A stretch of DNA of 64,000 bases from BOG-908 sp963751795 (GTDB lineage Bacteria > Pseudomonadota > Alphaproteobacteria > Acetobacterales > Acetobacteraceae): contig CAVVVI010000004.1 of NCBI GenBank assembly GCA_963751795.1, positions 434,001-498,000 of the forward strand, read 5' to 3'. Numbering within the stretch: the first letter of the stretch is position 1; every line of letters starts with the position of its first letter. Positions 11,054 to 19,929 of the stretch are shown piece after piece. Under the pieces are notes generated by a model that was given only the letters and a program-made list of their open reading frames with translations, had not been told where the DNA came from and ran no database searches. The position numbers were made by a program, and so were the translations under genes.

Positions 11054-11745
11054 CAGAAGCTGCGCCGCCCGGCTGGCGGTTGCAGGTTCACGAATCCCTG
11101 CCGTCCACGCAGGACGCGGCGCTCGATGCGGCGCGGACCGACGATCCGGGCCGGCTCGCCATCCTCGCCGCGCGGCAGACGGCCGGGCGGGGCCGGGCAG
11201 GGCGGTCCTGGGTGGCACCGGCGGGCAACCTCAACCTGTCGGTGCTGTGCCGCCCCGGGGCGGGCCCGATCGAACCGGGGCGGTGGGCGCTGCTCGCCGC
11301 ACTCGCTCTGCATGCGGCGTTGGCGCCGTACGCGCCGGCGCTGCAGCTCAAATGGCCCAACGATGTGCTGCTGCGCAGCGCGAAGCTCGCCGGCATCCTG
11401 ATCGACTGCGTGCCCGGGCAGGCCGTGGTGATCGGCTTCGGCGCCAATCTCGCGGCGGCCCCGGCCATCGATGACCGGCCGACCGCCCATCTGCCGCCGC
11501 CCGCGCCCGACCCGTCCAGCGTGGCCGCTTGCGTGCTGCGCGGGCTGGATGTCTGGTCGGCCCAGCCGATGCCGGCGCTGGTGGAAGCCTGGCTGGCGCG
11601 GGCCCACCCGGTGGGCACCTTGCTGGATGTGCGCATGCCGCAGCGGCGGGTGCAGGGCGCGTTCGCCGGCCTCACGCCGGCGGGCGAGCTTCTGCTCGCG
11701 GGCCAGCCGGCGGCGATCAGCAGCGCCGAAATCTTCCTCGCGTGA
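11050..11745 (+). CDS. birA: Biotin--[acetyl-CoA-carboxylase] ligase, no DNA-binding domain
   Basis: This enzyme attaches biotin to carboxylase carrier proteins through biotinyl-AMP. The 231-residue product shows the biotin/ATP loop GRGRAGRSW at residues 46-54 and the KWPND and KLAGIL motifs. A short C-terminal domain follows. It lacks the N-terminal helix-turn-helix of E. coli BirA, so it should be an enzyme only, not the bio repressor. The start is GTG 11050, overlapping the nuoN stop. Its place between nuoN and coaX is the usual alphaproteobacterial arrangement. Confidence 0.93.
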   Translation: MTEAAPPGWRLQVHESLPSTQDAALDAARTDDPGRLAILAARQTAGRGRAGRSWVAPAGNLNLSVLCRPGAGPIEPGRWALLAALALHAALAPYAPALQLKWPNDVLLRSAKLAGILIDCVPGQAVVIGFGANLAAAPAIDDRPTAHLPPPAPDPSSVAACVLRGLDVWSAQPMPALVEAWLARAHPVGTLLDVRMPQRRVQGAFAGLTPAGELLLAGQPAAISSAEIFLA

Positions 11746-11842
11746 CCGCCCGCCCCGCAGCACGGCAACCGGCAACCGGCACGCGCCCTTATCAAGCAAG
11801 CCGCCCCAGGGGGCACCACCGTCAGCGTCCGGAACCGCCGCC

Positions 11843-12658
11843 ATGCTCCTAGTCGTCGATGCCGGTAACACCAACGTCGTCTTCGCCGTGCATGACGGCC
11901 GCCGCTGGGCCGGCATCTGGCGCATCGCCACCGAACCGCAGCGCACCAGCGACGAATATGCCGTGTGGCTGCTGACGCTGCTGACCCATAGCCGGCTGGC
12001 ACCCGATCAGGTGAGTGCCGCGGTGATCGGCACGGTGGTGCCGGCCGCGTTGTATCACCTGCGGCGGCTGTGCCGGGAATGGTTCAACGTGGAGCCGCTG
12101 GTGGCCCGCGCGAGCCTCGATTGGGGTTTCGACATCCGCGTGGACAACCCCGAGGACGTGGGCGCCGACCGCCTGCTGAATGCGCTGGCCGCCTATCGCC
12201 ACTTCCGGGCGGCGCTGGTGGTCATCGATTTCGGCACGGCAACCACCTTCGACGTGGTGGGCGAGGACGGCGCCTATCTGGGCGGCGCCATCGCCCCGGG
12301 CATCAACCTGTCCATCGAGGCGCTGCACCAGGCCGCCGCCCGCCTGCCGCGCATCGGCATCGGACGCCCGCAGGCGGTGATCGGCACGGGCACTGTCTCG
12401 GCCATGCAATCGGGTGTATACTGGGGATATATCGGGCTGATCGAAGGATTGGTCGCCCGGATACGCCGCGAGATAGACGTGCCGGCGAAGATCGTAGCGA
12501 CGGGCGGCCTGGCCCCGTTGTTCTCCGAAGGCACCGAGATATTTGACCGGATCGACCCGGACCTGACCCTGGACGGGCTGCGCCTGTTGGCGGAGCGCAA
12601 CCCCGCCCCCAAGTTAACACGAACATCTTCCAGACTTGAACATGACCAGAACGATTGA
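11843..12658 (+). CDS. coaX: Type III pantothenate kinase
   Basis: CoaX phosphorylates pantothenate, the first step of coenzyme A synthesis, and needs a monovalent cation. The 271-residue protein begins MLLVVDAGNTNVVFAV with the DxGNT phosphate-binding motif (Asp6). It has GADRLLNALAAY, DFGTATTFDVV and the Gly-rich GGAIAPGINLS of the ASKHA-fold family. I chose ATG 11843 because the family starts there; the open frame upstream overlaps birA. A 97-base gap separates it from birA, and rnj follows 9 bases later. Confidence 0.96.
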   Translation: MLLVVDAGNTNVVFAVHDGRRWAGIWRIATEPQRTSDEYAVWLLTLLTHSRLAPDQVSAAVIGTVVPAALYHLRRLCREWFNVEPLVARASLDWGFDIRVDNPEDVGADRLLNALAAYRHFRAALVVIDFGTATTFDVVGEDGAYLGGAIAPGINLSIEALHQAAARLPRIGIGRPQAVIGTGTVSAMQSGVYWGYIGLIEGLVARIRREIDVPAKIVATGGLAPLFSEGTEIFDRIDPDLTLDGLRLLAERNPAPKLTRTSSRLEHDQND

Positions 12659-12667
12659 AGGCGATTA

Positions 12668-14314
12668 ATGGACGCAACCACCGGTGACCTTGCCTTCCTG
12701 CCCTTGGGCGGGACGGGCGAAATTGGCATGAACCTCAACCTCTACCGCTGCGACGGCCACTGGCTGGCCATCGATTGCGGCATCGGCTTCGGCGGCAACG
12801 AATTGCCGGAAGCCGACGTGATTATGCCGGACCCGGCTTTCATCGCCGAGCGGCGGGACAAGCTGCTGGGCCTGGTGATCACCCATGCGCACGAGGATCA
12901 CGTGGGTGCCGTCGCCCATCTGTGGCGCCAGCTGCGCTGCCCCGTGTACGCCACCCCGTTCACCGCCGCCGTGCTGCGCCGCAAGCTGACCGAAGCGCAT
13001 CTGGTCAACGAGGTGAAGATCCACGTGATCCCGCCGGGCGGCAGCTTCGAGCTCGGTCCGTTCAAGCTGCAATTCCTGCGCGTGGCCCACTCCACACCAG
13101 AGGCGCAGGGCCTGGCGATCCGCACGCCCTACGGCACCATCGTGCATACCGGCGACTGGAAGCTCGATCCGCATCCGCTGGTGGGCCCGCCCACCGACGA
13201 GGCGGCGTTCTCCGCACTCGGCGACGAGGGCGTGCTGGCGATGGTGTGCGACAGCACCAACGCGCTGGTGGAGGGCCATTCCGGCTCCGAAGGCGACGTG
13301 CGCAAGTCGCTCGCCACGCTGATCAAGTCCATCGAGGGCCGCATCGCGGTCACCTGCTTCGCCAGCAACGTGGCACGGGTGGAGAGCGTGGCGATCGCCG
13401 CGCGCGATGCCGGCCGCAGTGTCGCCCTGGTCGGCCGCTCGCTGCGCAACCTGGAAACGGCTGCGCGCGAGTCGGGCTATCTGAGCACCATCCCGCAATT
13501 CGTCAGCGAGGACGGCGCCAACGATGTGCCGGACGGCAATCTGCTGATCCTGATCACCGGCAGCCAGGGCGAGGCGCGCAGTGCGCTGGCCCGCGTGGCA
13601 GCCGATACGCACCCCAACATCGCGCTGGGCGAGGGCGACACCGTCATCTTCAGCAGCCGCATGATCCCCGGCAACGAAAAGGCGATCGGCGCGGTGCAGG
13701 ACAATCTGGTGCGCCGCGGCGTGCGGGTGATGACCGACGACGACCACATGGTGCATGTGAGCGGCCATCCCGCGCGCGACGAGCTGCGCCGCCTGTATCG
13801 CCTGGTGCGGCCGCAATACAGCGTGCCCGTGCATGGCGAGTGGCGGCACCTGACGGCGCACGCAGCGCTCGCCCAGGAGCTGGGCGCGGTGCCGGTGATG
13901 CTGGAGAATGGCGACATCCTCAGCCTGTATCCCGGCCGCCCGCAGGTGACCGACAGCGCGCCGGTGGGCCGCCTGGCGCTGGACGGCAACCGCGTGGTGC
14001 CGCTGCAGGGCGGCGTGATGGCGGCGCGCCGCCGCATGCTGTTCAACGGCGTGGTGGTGGGCAGCCTGGCGGTGGACGCCACCGGCCGGCTGATGGGCAA
14101 GGTGCGGGTAACCGCCCCCGGCCTGTTCGAGCCGGAGGATCCCGAAACCGAGCGCCTGAGCCGCGATTTCGGCGCTGCCATCGGCGACCTGCCGGCGCCG
14201 CTGCGGCGCGACGACGGCGCGCTGGCCGATGCCGCGCGCGCGGCACTGCGCAAGATCGTCGGCCGCAAGCTGGGCAAGAAGCCGATGGTGGATGTCCATC
14301 TGCTGCGTGTGTGA
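12668..14314 (+). CDS. rnj: Ribonuclease J
   Basis: RNase J is a metallo-beta-lactamase/beta-CASP nuclease with endonuclease and 5'-3' exonuclease activity in RNA turnover and rRNA maturation. The 548-residue protein carries the zinc motif HAHEDH at residues 73-78. Further metal ligands follow, including the His in VHTGDWKLD. The beta-CASP region contains ITGSQGEARSAL and HVSGHPARDEL with VPVHGEWRHL, and a C-terminal domain ends the protein. In alphaproteobacteria it is usually encoded just after coaX, as here, nine bases downstream. Confidence 0.96.
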   Translation: MDATTGDLAFLPLGGTGEIGMNLNLYRCDGHWLAIDCGIGFGGNELPEADVIMPDPAFIAERRDKLLGLVITHAHEDHVGAVAHLWRQLRCPVYATPFTAAVLRRKLTEAHLVNEVKIHVIPPGGSFELGPFKLQFLRVAHSTPEAQGLAIRTPYGTIVHTGDWKLDPHPLVGPPTDEAAFSALGDEGVLAMVCDSTNALVEGHSGSEGDVRKSLATLIKSIEGRIAVTCFASNVARVESVAIAARDAGRSVALVGRSLRNLETAARESGYLSTIPQFVSEDGANDVPDGNLLILITGSQGEARSALARVAADTHPNIALGEGDTVIFSSRMIPGNEKAIGAVQDNLVRRGVRVMTDDDHMVHVSGHPARDELRRLYRLVRPQYSVPVHGEWRHLTAHAALAQELGAVPVMLENGDILSLYPGRPQVTDSAPVGRLALDGNRVVPLQGGVMAARRRMLFNGVVVGSLAVDATGRLMGKVRVTAPGLFEPEDPETERLSRDFGAAIGDLPAPLRRDDGALADAARAALRKIVGRKLGKKPMVDVHLLRV

Positions 14315-14323
14315 CGCAGCCGG

Positions 14324-14602
14324 GTGAACTGGTTCACCGCGCTCGTCGTCTTCGTGCTGATCTGGTGGACGGTGCTGTTCGCCGTGCTGCCGATCGGCAC
14401 CCAGGCTGTGGCAGAGCCGGACGAGGCAACCGGCTGGCGCGGCGTGCCGCAGCAGGTGCGCATCGGCCGCAAGCTGCTGATCACCACGCTGGTCTCGCTG
14501 GCGATATGGGGCGTGGTGGTGGGGCTGATTCTGAGCGACTGGCTCAGCTTTCGCCACGGCATCCTGCAGATGCCCGAGGATTACGCAACGCCGGCGCGCT
14601 GA
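14324..14602 (+). CDS. DUF1467 family small membrane protein
   Basis: The predicted protein has 92 residues and two membrane segments (about 4-26 and 52-72). Between them is a short hydrophilic loop containing GWRGVPQQVRIGRKL. The pattern matches the DUF1467 family, which sits between rnj and proS in many alphaproteobacteria. No function is established. The start is GTG at 14324, ten bases after the rnj stop, so it is probably co-transcribed. Confidence 0.85.
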   Translation: MNWFTALVVFVLIWWTVLFAVLPIGTQAVAEPDEATGWRGVPQQVRIGRKLLITTLVSLAIWGVVVGLILSDWLSFRHGILQMPEDYATPAR

Positions 14603-14993
14603 TGCCTCCGTTTCGGGCAAACCACGCGCGGGCGCGTCATTTTCGTGGGAAAACAAGGCTGGTTTTGGTGGACGGAGCCGCGCCATCGCGGTGATGATCA
14701 CCGGCAGGAGGAGCGATCCTCCTGCCGTGTGACTGGCGTTTCCTCCCTAAACCTGGCCCTGCCGCCGCCGGTGTGCGGGCCATTTTTTTCGTAGCATCGG
14801 CAGCCGCTCCCGTCACCCGGCTTTTGCACGGAACCGGCAAAAACTTGCTCAATTGCGTGCTGCGGCGCAGCATAATGTCGGGCCAGCGCGCCTCGGCCGG
14901 CCTGCCGAACCTCGGCTTGTGCAATGCGGCGAGCCTTGCTTCCTTCCGCCCCCGCCGCGCGCTAGGTTCCGCCCGTCAAACGAGGACGGCAAC
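14603..14993. other. 391-base gap between the DUF1467 gene and proS
   Basis: I see no coding region with family features here. It holds one perfect hairpin (14702-14727, listed separately) and a T-rich patch CATTTTTTTCG near 14781. A smaller inverted repeat GCTGC-GGC-GCAGC lies near 14861-14873. An open frame reading into proS from 14853 looks like untranslated leader. No tRNA is visible. The gap probably contains the end of the nuo transcript and the proS promoter. Confidence 0.6.
14702..14727. terminator. Perfect 11-bp hairpin with GCGA tetraloop (terminator-like)
   Basis: The arms 14702-14712 (CGGCAGGAGGA) and 14717-14727 (TCCTCCTGCCG) are exactly complementary around the loop GCGA, which fits the stable GNRA class. 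There is no T-run directly after it, so it is not a textbook intrinsic terminator. It lies 100 bases after the DUF1467 stop and most simply ends or protects the long nuo-rnj transcript. One arm contains AGGAGG, a ribosome-binding-like sequence, but no gene starts directly after it. Confidence 0.6.
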
Positions 14994-16322
14994 ATGCGGC
15001 TCGCCCACGGGTTCATCCCCACGCTGAAGGAAACGCCGGCCGAGGCGCAGATCGCCTCGCACCGGCTGATGCTGCGCGCCGGCCTCGTCCGCCAGACCGC
15101 TTCGGGGATTTATGCCTGGCTGCCGGCCGGGCTGCGCGTGCTCCGCAACATAGAACGCATCGTGCGCGAAGAGCAGAACGCCGCCGGCGCGCAGGAAATG
15201 CTGATGCCCACGCTGCAGACGGCCGATCTGTGGCGCGAGAGCGGGCGCTACGACGCCTACGGCCCGGAAATGCTGCGCATCCGCGACCGCCACGATCGCG
15301 ACCTGCTCTACGGGCCCACCAACGAGGAAATGGTCACCGACCTCGCGCGCAACGCCATCAAATCGTACCGCGAGCTGCCGCAGACGCTCTACCACATCCA
15401 GTGGAAATTCCGCGACGAGATGCGCCCGCGCTTCGGCGTGATGCGCGGCCGCGAGTTCCTGATGAAGGATGCCTACTCCTTCGACCTGGATTACGAAGGC
15501 GCGGTCAACACCTACCGCCGCATGATGCTCGCATACATGCGCACTTTCCAGCGGCTGGGGGTGCGCGCCATTCCTATGCTGGCCGATACCGGCCCGATCG
15601 GTGGCGATCTGAGCCACGAATTCATCGTGCTGGCGCCCACCGGCGAAAGCCAGGTGTTCTACGACGCGACGCTCGAGCAGCTCGACTACCTCAAATCCGA
15701 CTTCGCGTACGACAAGCCGCAGGATCTCGCGGCCTTCCACGAGCTGATCAACACGTATTATGCCGCCACCGAGGAGAAGCACGACCTGGCGCGCTGGGGC
15801 AGCGTGGACGCCGCGCAGAAGCGCGAGGGGCGCGGCATCGAGGTAGGCCAGATCTTCTATTTCGGCCGCAAATATTCCGAGCCGATGAAGTTCACCGTCG
15901 CCGGCCCGGGCGGCACCACAATCACGCCGGAGATGGGCAGCTACGGCATCGGTGTCTCGCGTCTCGTCGGCGCCATCATCGAAGCCTCCCACGACGCCGC
16001 CGGCATCATCTGGCCGGACAGCATCGCGCCGTTCCCCGCCGCCATCCTCAATCTGCGCGTGGGCGACGCCGCCTGCGACCGCGTGTGCGACGACATCTAT
16101 GCGCGCTTAGGCGGCCAGGCGCTGCTCGACGACCGCGACGAGCGGGCCGGCGGCAAGTTCGCCGACGCCGACCTGATGGGCCATCCGTGGCAGATCATCG
16201 TGGGCCCGCGCGGGGCTGCTGCGGGCACCGTCGAGCTGAAACAACGGCGCACCGGCGCGCGCGAGGATGTCAGCGTGGACAGCGCGGTGGCGCGCGTGCG
16301 CGAGGCGGCGGCATCGCTGTGA
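14994..16322 (+). CDS. proS: Prolyl-tRNA synthetase (short alphaproteobacterial type)
   Basis: ProS charges tRNA-Pro. The 442-residue protein is of the shorter bacterial type found in alphaproteobacteria, without the editing insertion of the E. coli enzyme. Class II motifs are visible: motif 1 around residues 40-75 (GIYAWLPAGLRVL...EMLMPTLQ), motif 2 FRDEMRPRFGVMRGREFLMKDAYSF, and motif 3 MGSYGIGVSRLVGA. The anticodon-binding domain forms the C-terminus. ATG 14994 gives the family start MRLAHGFIPTLKE. Confidence 0.97.
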   Translation: MRLAHGFIPTLKETPAEAQIASHRLMLRAGLVRQTASGIYAWLPAGLRVLRNIERIVREEQNAAGAQEMLMPTLQTADLWRESGRYDAYGPEMLRIRDRHDRDLLYGPTNEEMVTDLARNAIKSYRELPQTLYHIQWKFRDEMRPRFGVMRGREFLMKDAYSFDLDYEGAVNTYRRMMLAYMRTFQRLGVRAIPMLADTGPIGGDLSHEFIVLAPTGESQVFYDATLEQLDYLKSDFAYDKPQDLAAFHELINTYYAATEEKHDLARWGSVDAAQKREGRGIEVGQIFYFGRKYSEPMKFTVAGPGGTTITPEMGSYGIGVSRLVGAIIEASHDAAGIIWPDSIAPFPAAILNLRVGDAACDRVCDDIYARLGGQALLDDRDERAGGKFADADLMGHPWQIIVGPRGAAAGTVELKQRRTGAREDVSVDSAVARVREAAASL

Positions 16323-16381
16323 AGGCGCGCACCACGCGGGCGCCGCGCGCGGGCGCATCCATCGTCCGGGAAGCCTGACGC

Positions 16382-17632
16382 ATGTTCAACGCGTTCGAGC
16401 GCGCCGTCGCCGGCCGCTATCTGCGCGCCCGCCGCGGCGAACGCTTCGTCAGCGTCATCGCCATTTTCTCGCTGATCGGCATCGCACTCGGCGTGGCAAC
16501 GCTGATCATCGTCATGGCGGTGATGAGTGGCTTCAAGGAGGATCTGCTCTCCCGCATTCTCGGCCTGCAGGGCCATCTGGACGTCTATTCCAGCAGCACC
16601 GCGGGCCTGGCCAATTACGATCCGCTGGCCGCGCGCATCCGTGCTTTGCCCGGCGTGGTGTCCGCCACGCCCGTCATCGAAGGCCAGGTGCTGATGACGG
16701 TGCGCACCCAGAGTTCCGGCGGCATCATGCGCGGCATCACGCAGGAGGATCTGCGGCATCTGCCCTCCATCGCCGGCAACATTCGCCAGGGCTCGCTGGA
16801 CGATTTCCGTGGCGAGGACGCAATCGCCGTCGGCCAGACCTTGGCCGAGCGCTTCGGGCTCGAGATCGGCTCCAAGCTGACGCTGCTCTCGCCGGAGGGC
16901 GCGGTGACGGCGTTCGGCACCGTGCCGCGGGTGAAGGCGTATCGCGTGGTGGCGGTGTTCCAGGCCGGGATGAATGAGTACGACAGCACCTACACCTTCG
17001 TGCCGCTGGCCGCCGCCCAGGTGTTCTATCAGAAGCCCGCCGCGGTAACGCAGATAGAGGTGATGGTGCGCGACCCTCAGCATGTGGGCACGGTGACGGC
17101 CGAGGTGCGCGAGGCGCTGCGCGGCGAGGGGCTGCGCATCTTCGACTGGACGCAGAGCAACGACAGCTTCTTCGCCGCCGTGCAGGTGGAACAGAACGTC
17201 ATGTTCCTGATCCTCACGCTGATCATCATCGTGGCCGCGTTCAACGTCGTCTCCTCGCTGATCATGATGGTGAAGGATAAGACGCGCGACATCGCCGTGC
17301 TGCGCACGCTGGGTGCCGGCCGTGGCGCCATCATGCGCATCTTCCTGATGTGCGGCGCTTCGGTGGGCATCACCGGCACCTGCGTCGGTACGCTGCTCGG
17401 CGTGGTGTTCTGCCTCAACATCGAGCGCATCCGGCTGGCGCTGCAGAGCATGACCGGAACTACGCTGTTCGATCCGACGGTGTATTATCTCGAGCATCTG
17501 CCGGCGAAGCTCGATGCGCTCACCGTGGCCCAGGTGGTGTCGATGGCGCTGGTGCTCTCGCTGCTGGCCACGCTGTATCCGAGCTGGCGTGCCGCGCGCA
17601 CCGATCCGGTGGAGGCGCTGCGCCATGAATGA
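16382..17632 (+). CDS. lolC: Lipoprotein-releasing ABC transporter permease
   Basis: This is the inner-membrane permease that extracts outer-membrane lipoproteins and passes them to LolA. The 416-residue protein has one N-terminal membrane helix (about 23-47), a large periplasmic domain and three C-terminal helices. That is the LolC/LolE/MacB fold. The beginning (FERAVAGRYLRARRGERFVSVIAIFSLIGIALGV) and the coupling region (KDKTRDIAVLRTLGA) are diagnostic. Alphaproteobacteria usually have one such permease acting as a homodimer, so LolC/E/F assignment is nominal. It overlaps lolD by eight bases. Confidence 0.95.
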   Translation: MFNAFERAVAGRYLRARRGERFVSVIAIFSLIGIALGVATLIIVMAVMSGFKEDLLSRILGLQGHLDVYSSSTAGLANYDPLAARIRALPGVVSATPVIEGQVLMTVRTQSSGGIMRGITQEDLRHLPSIAGNIRQGSLDDFRGEDAIAVGQTLAERFGLEIGSKLTLLSPEGAVTAFGTVPRVKAYRVVAVFQAGMNEYDSTYTFVPLAAAQVFYQKPAAVTQIEVMVRDPQHVGTVTAEVREALRGEGLRIFDWTQSNDSFFAAVQVEQNVMFLILTLIIIVAAFNVVSSLIMMVKDKTRDIAVLRTLGAGRGAIMRIFLMCGASVGITGTCVGTLLGVVFCLNIERIRLALQSMTGTTLFDPTVYYLEHLPAKLDALTVAQVVSMALVLSLLATLYPSWRAARTDPVEALRHE

Positions 17633-18302
17633 GGCGCTGCATCTGCGCGGGGTCGGCCGCGTGTACAAGAGCGAAGCGGGCGACCTGCCGATCCTGCGCG
17701 GCGCCGACCTGGCCGTGCGCGCCGGCGAGATCGTGGCGCTGGTGGCACCTTCGGGCACCGGCAAATCCACGCTGCTGCATCTGGCCGGTCTGCTGGAGCG
17801 GCCCGACAGCGGCGCCGTGTTCGTGGACGGCGTGGATGCCGGCAGCCTGGGCGACGGCGAGCGCACGGCGATACGGCGCGGCAAGATCGGCTTCGTCTAT
17901 CAGTTCCATCATCTGCTGGCCGAGTTCTCGGCGGTGGAAAACGTGGCCTTGCCGCAGATGATCGCCGGCATCCCGGCCCGTGCGGCGCGCGCCCGGGCGC
18001 AGGAGCTGCTGGCCGTATTTGGCCTGGCGCCGCGGGCGGGGCAGCTGCCGGGCAAGCTTTCCGGCGGCGAGCAGCAGCGCGTGGCCATCGCCCGCGCGCT
18101 GGCCAACCGGCCCCGCGTGCTGCTGGCCGACGAGCCCACCGGCAACTTGGATGCCGGCACGGCCGATGTGGTGTTTGCAGAGCTGCTGCGCATCGTGCGC
18201 CAGCAGGGTGTGGCAGCCCTGATCGCCACCCATAATGCCGAGCTGGCCGGCCGTATGGACCGGGTGGTGACGCTGAAGGACGGCCGCGTGGTGCCCGGCT
18301 GA
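17625..18302 (+). CDS. lolD: Lipoprotein-releasing ABC transporter ATP-binding protein
   Basis: LolD is the ATPase that powers lipoprotein release together with the LolC-type permease. The 225-residue protein has Walker A APSGTGKST at 41-49, the Q-loop region FVYQFHHLL, the signature LSGGEQQR, Walker B VLLADEPTGNLD and the switch His in ATHN. The ATG at 17625 lies within the end of lolC, so the two genes are translationally coupled. Relatives often have dnaE next; here prpD follows instead. Confidence 0.97.
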   Translation: MNEALHLRGVGRVYKSEAGDLPILRGADLAVRAGEIVALVAPSGTGKSTLLHLAGLLERPDSGAVFVDGVDAGSLGDGERTAIRRGKIGFVYQFHHLLAEFSAVENVALPQMIAGIPARAARARAQELLAVFGLAPRAGQLPGKLSGGEQQRVAIARALANRPRVLLADEPTGNLDAGTADVVFAELLRIVRQQGVAALIATHNAELAGRMDRVVTLKDGRVVPG

Positions 18303-18369
18303 GGCGCCGGATTGACCGCCACTGGCCCGGCGGCGCAGGAAGGGCCGCAATGGCTTTGAGGAAGAAGAG

Positions 18370-19869
18370 ATGAAGCTGCACGAGGTCCGCGTCCACCCCG
18401 AAGCCGAGCGCTTGCCGCGCGAGGACCAGCTCGCCTGGAAGGTCGCCGCCGTCGCCGCCGATGCGGTCGCCGTGCCGCAGGACGTGACCGAGATGATCAT
18501 CAACCGGGTGATCGACAACGCGTCCGTCGCCATCGCCTCGATCAACCGCCACCCGATCGTGACCGCGCGCGACCAGGCGCTGGCCCACCAGCGCGCCGGC
18601 GGTGCCACGCTGTTCGGCTGCGCACCTGAAATACGGGTGCATGCCGAATGGGCCGCCTGGGCCAACGGCACCGCGGTGCGCGAGCTCGATTACCACGACA
18701 CGTTCCTCGCCGCCGAATACAGCCACCCCGGCGACAATATCCCGCCGATCCTGGCCACCGCGCAGCAGACCGGGCGCGACGGCGCCGCACTGGTGCGCGC
18801 CCTGGCCACCGGCTACGAAATCCAGGTCGATCTGGTGCGCTCGATCTGCCTGCACGAACACAAGATCGACCACGTGGCGCATCTGGGCCCCTCGGCAGCC
18901 GCCGGCATCGGCACGCTGCTCGGCCTGCCCACGGAGATCATCTACCAGGCCGTGCAGCAGGCGCTGCACGTGACCACGGCGACGCGGCAGAGCCGCAAGG
19001 GCGAGATCAGCAGCTGGAAGGCGTTCGCGCCCAGCCATGCCGGCAAGCTCGCCATCGAGGCGGTGGACCGCGCCATGCGCGGCGAGGGCGCGCCGAGCCC
19101 GATCTATGAAGGCGAGGACAGCGTGATCGCCTGGATGCTGGGCGGCAAGGATGCACGCTACCAGGTGCCGCTGCCCGCGCCCGGCGAGGCCAAGCGCGCC
19201 ATCCTCGACACCTACACGAAGGAACATTCGGCGGAGTATCAGAGCCAGGCGCTGATCGACCTCGCCTTCCGCATGGGCAAGCGCGTGGCCGACTGGAATG
19301 ACGTGGCCGACGTGCTGATCGAAACCAGCCACCACACGCACTACGTCATCGGCACCGGCGCCAACGATCCGCAGAAATTCGATCCCGAGGCCAGCCGCGA
19401 AACGCTGGACCACTCGATCATGTATATCGTCGCCGTGGCGCTGCAGGACGGCGCCTGGCACCACGTACGCAGCTACGCGCCGGAGCGCGCGCGCCGGCCC
19501 GATACGGTGGCGCTGTGGCGCAAGATCCGCACCGTCGAAGACCCGCGCTGGACGGAGCGCTACCACGCCACCGATCCGGCCGTGAAAGCGTTCGGTGGCC
19601 GCGTGGTGATCACGCTGAAGGATGGCACGGTGATCGCCGACGAGATGGCGGTGGCCAACGCCCATTCGCTGGGTGCCACGCCCTGGGGCCGCAGCCACTA
19701 CATCGGCAAGTTCCGCATGCTGACCGAAGGCCTGCTCGATACGGCCGAAGCCGAACGTTTCCTCGGCCTTGTGCAGCGCCTGCCGGCTTTGAGCGCCGAC
19801 GAATTGTTGGGCCTCAACGTGGCAGTGCCCGCCGGCCGCTTGGAGACGGGCGCGCGCGGAATCTTCTAG
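18370..19869 (+). CDS. prpD: 2-methylcitrate dehydratase (MmgE/PrpD family)
   Basis: PrpD dehydrates 2-methylcitrate in the methylcitrate cycle, which oxidises propionyl-CoA to pyruvate. The 499-residue protein belongs to MmgE/PrpD: it has the N-terminal helical region with RELDYHDTFLAAEYSHPGDN, the LGPSAAAGIGTLLGL stretch, and TRQSRKGEISSWKAFAPSHAGK. The end MAVANAHSLGATPWGR is also family-like. Its position directly upstream of prpC and prpB supports the PrpD rather than iminodisuccinate-epimerase role. A GGAAGAAGAG ribosome binding site precedes ATG 18370. Confidence 0.93.
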   Translation: MKLHEVRVHPEAERLPREDQLAWKVAAVAADAVAVPQDVTEMIINRVIDNASVAIASINRHPIVTARDQALAHQRAGGATLFGCAPEIRVHAEWAAWANGTAVRELDYHDTFLAAEYSHPGDNIPPILATAQQTGRDGAALVRALATGYEIQVDLVRSICLHEHKIDHVAHLGPSAAAGIGTLLGLPTEIIYQAVQQALHVTTATRQSRKGEISSWKAFAPSHAGKLAIEAVDRAMRGEGAPSPIYEGEDSVIAWMLGGKDARYQVPLPAPGEAKRAILDTYTKEHSAEYQSQALIDLAFRMGKRVADWNDVADVLIETSHHTHYVIGTGANDPQKFDPEASRETLDHSIMYIVAVALQDGAWHHVRSYAPERARRPDTVALWRKIRTVEDPRWTERYHATDPAVKAFGGRVVITLKDGTVIADEMAVANAHSLGATPWGRSHYIGKFRMLTEGLLDTAEAERFLGLVQRLPALSADELLGLNVAVPAGRLETGARGIF

Positions 19870-19929
19870 CCGGCGCGGCCCGTCTTTCCGGTGGGCCTCG
19901 CCTGAGAATACCTTGATCAACACGCAGGA

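Noticed and set aside
12665..14701. A 678-codon open frame antisense to RNase J
   Set aside because: Composition is that of a shadow frame; RNase J is intact on the plus strand.
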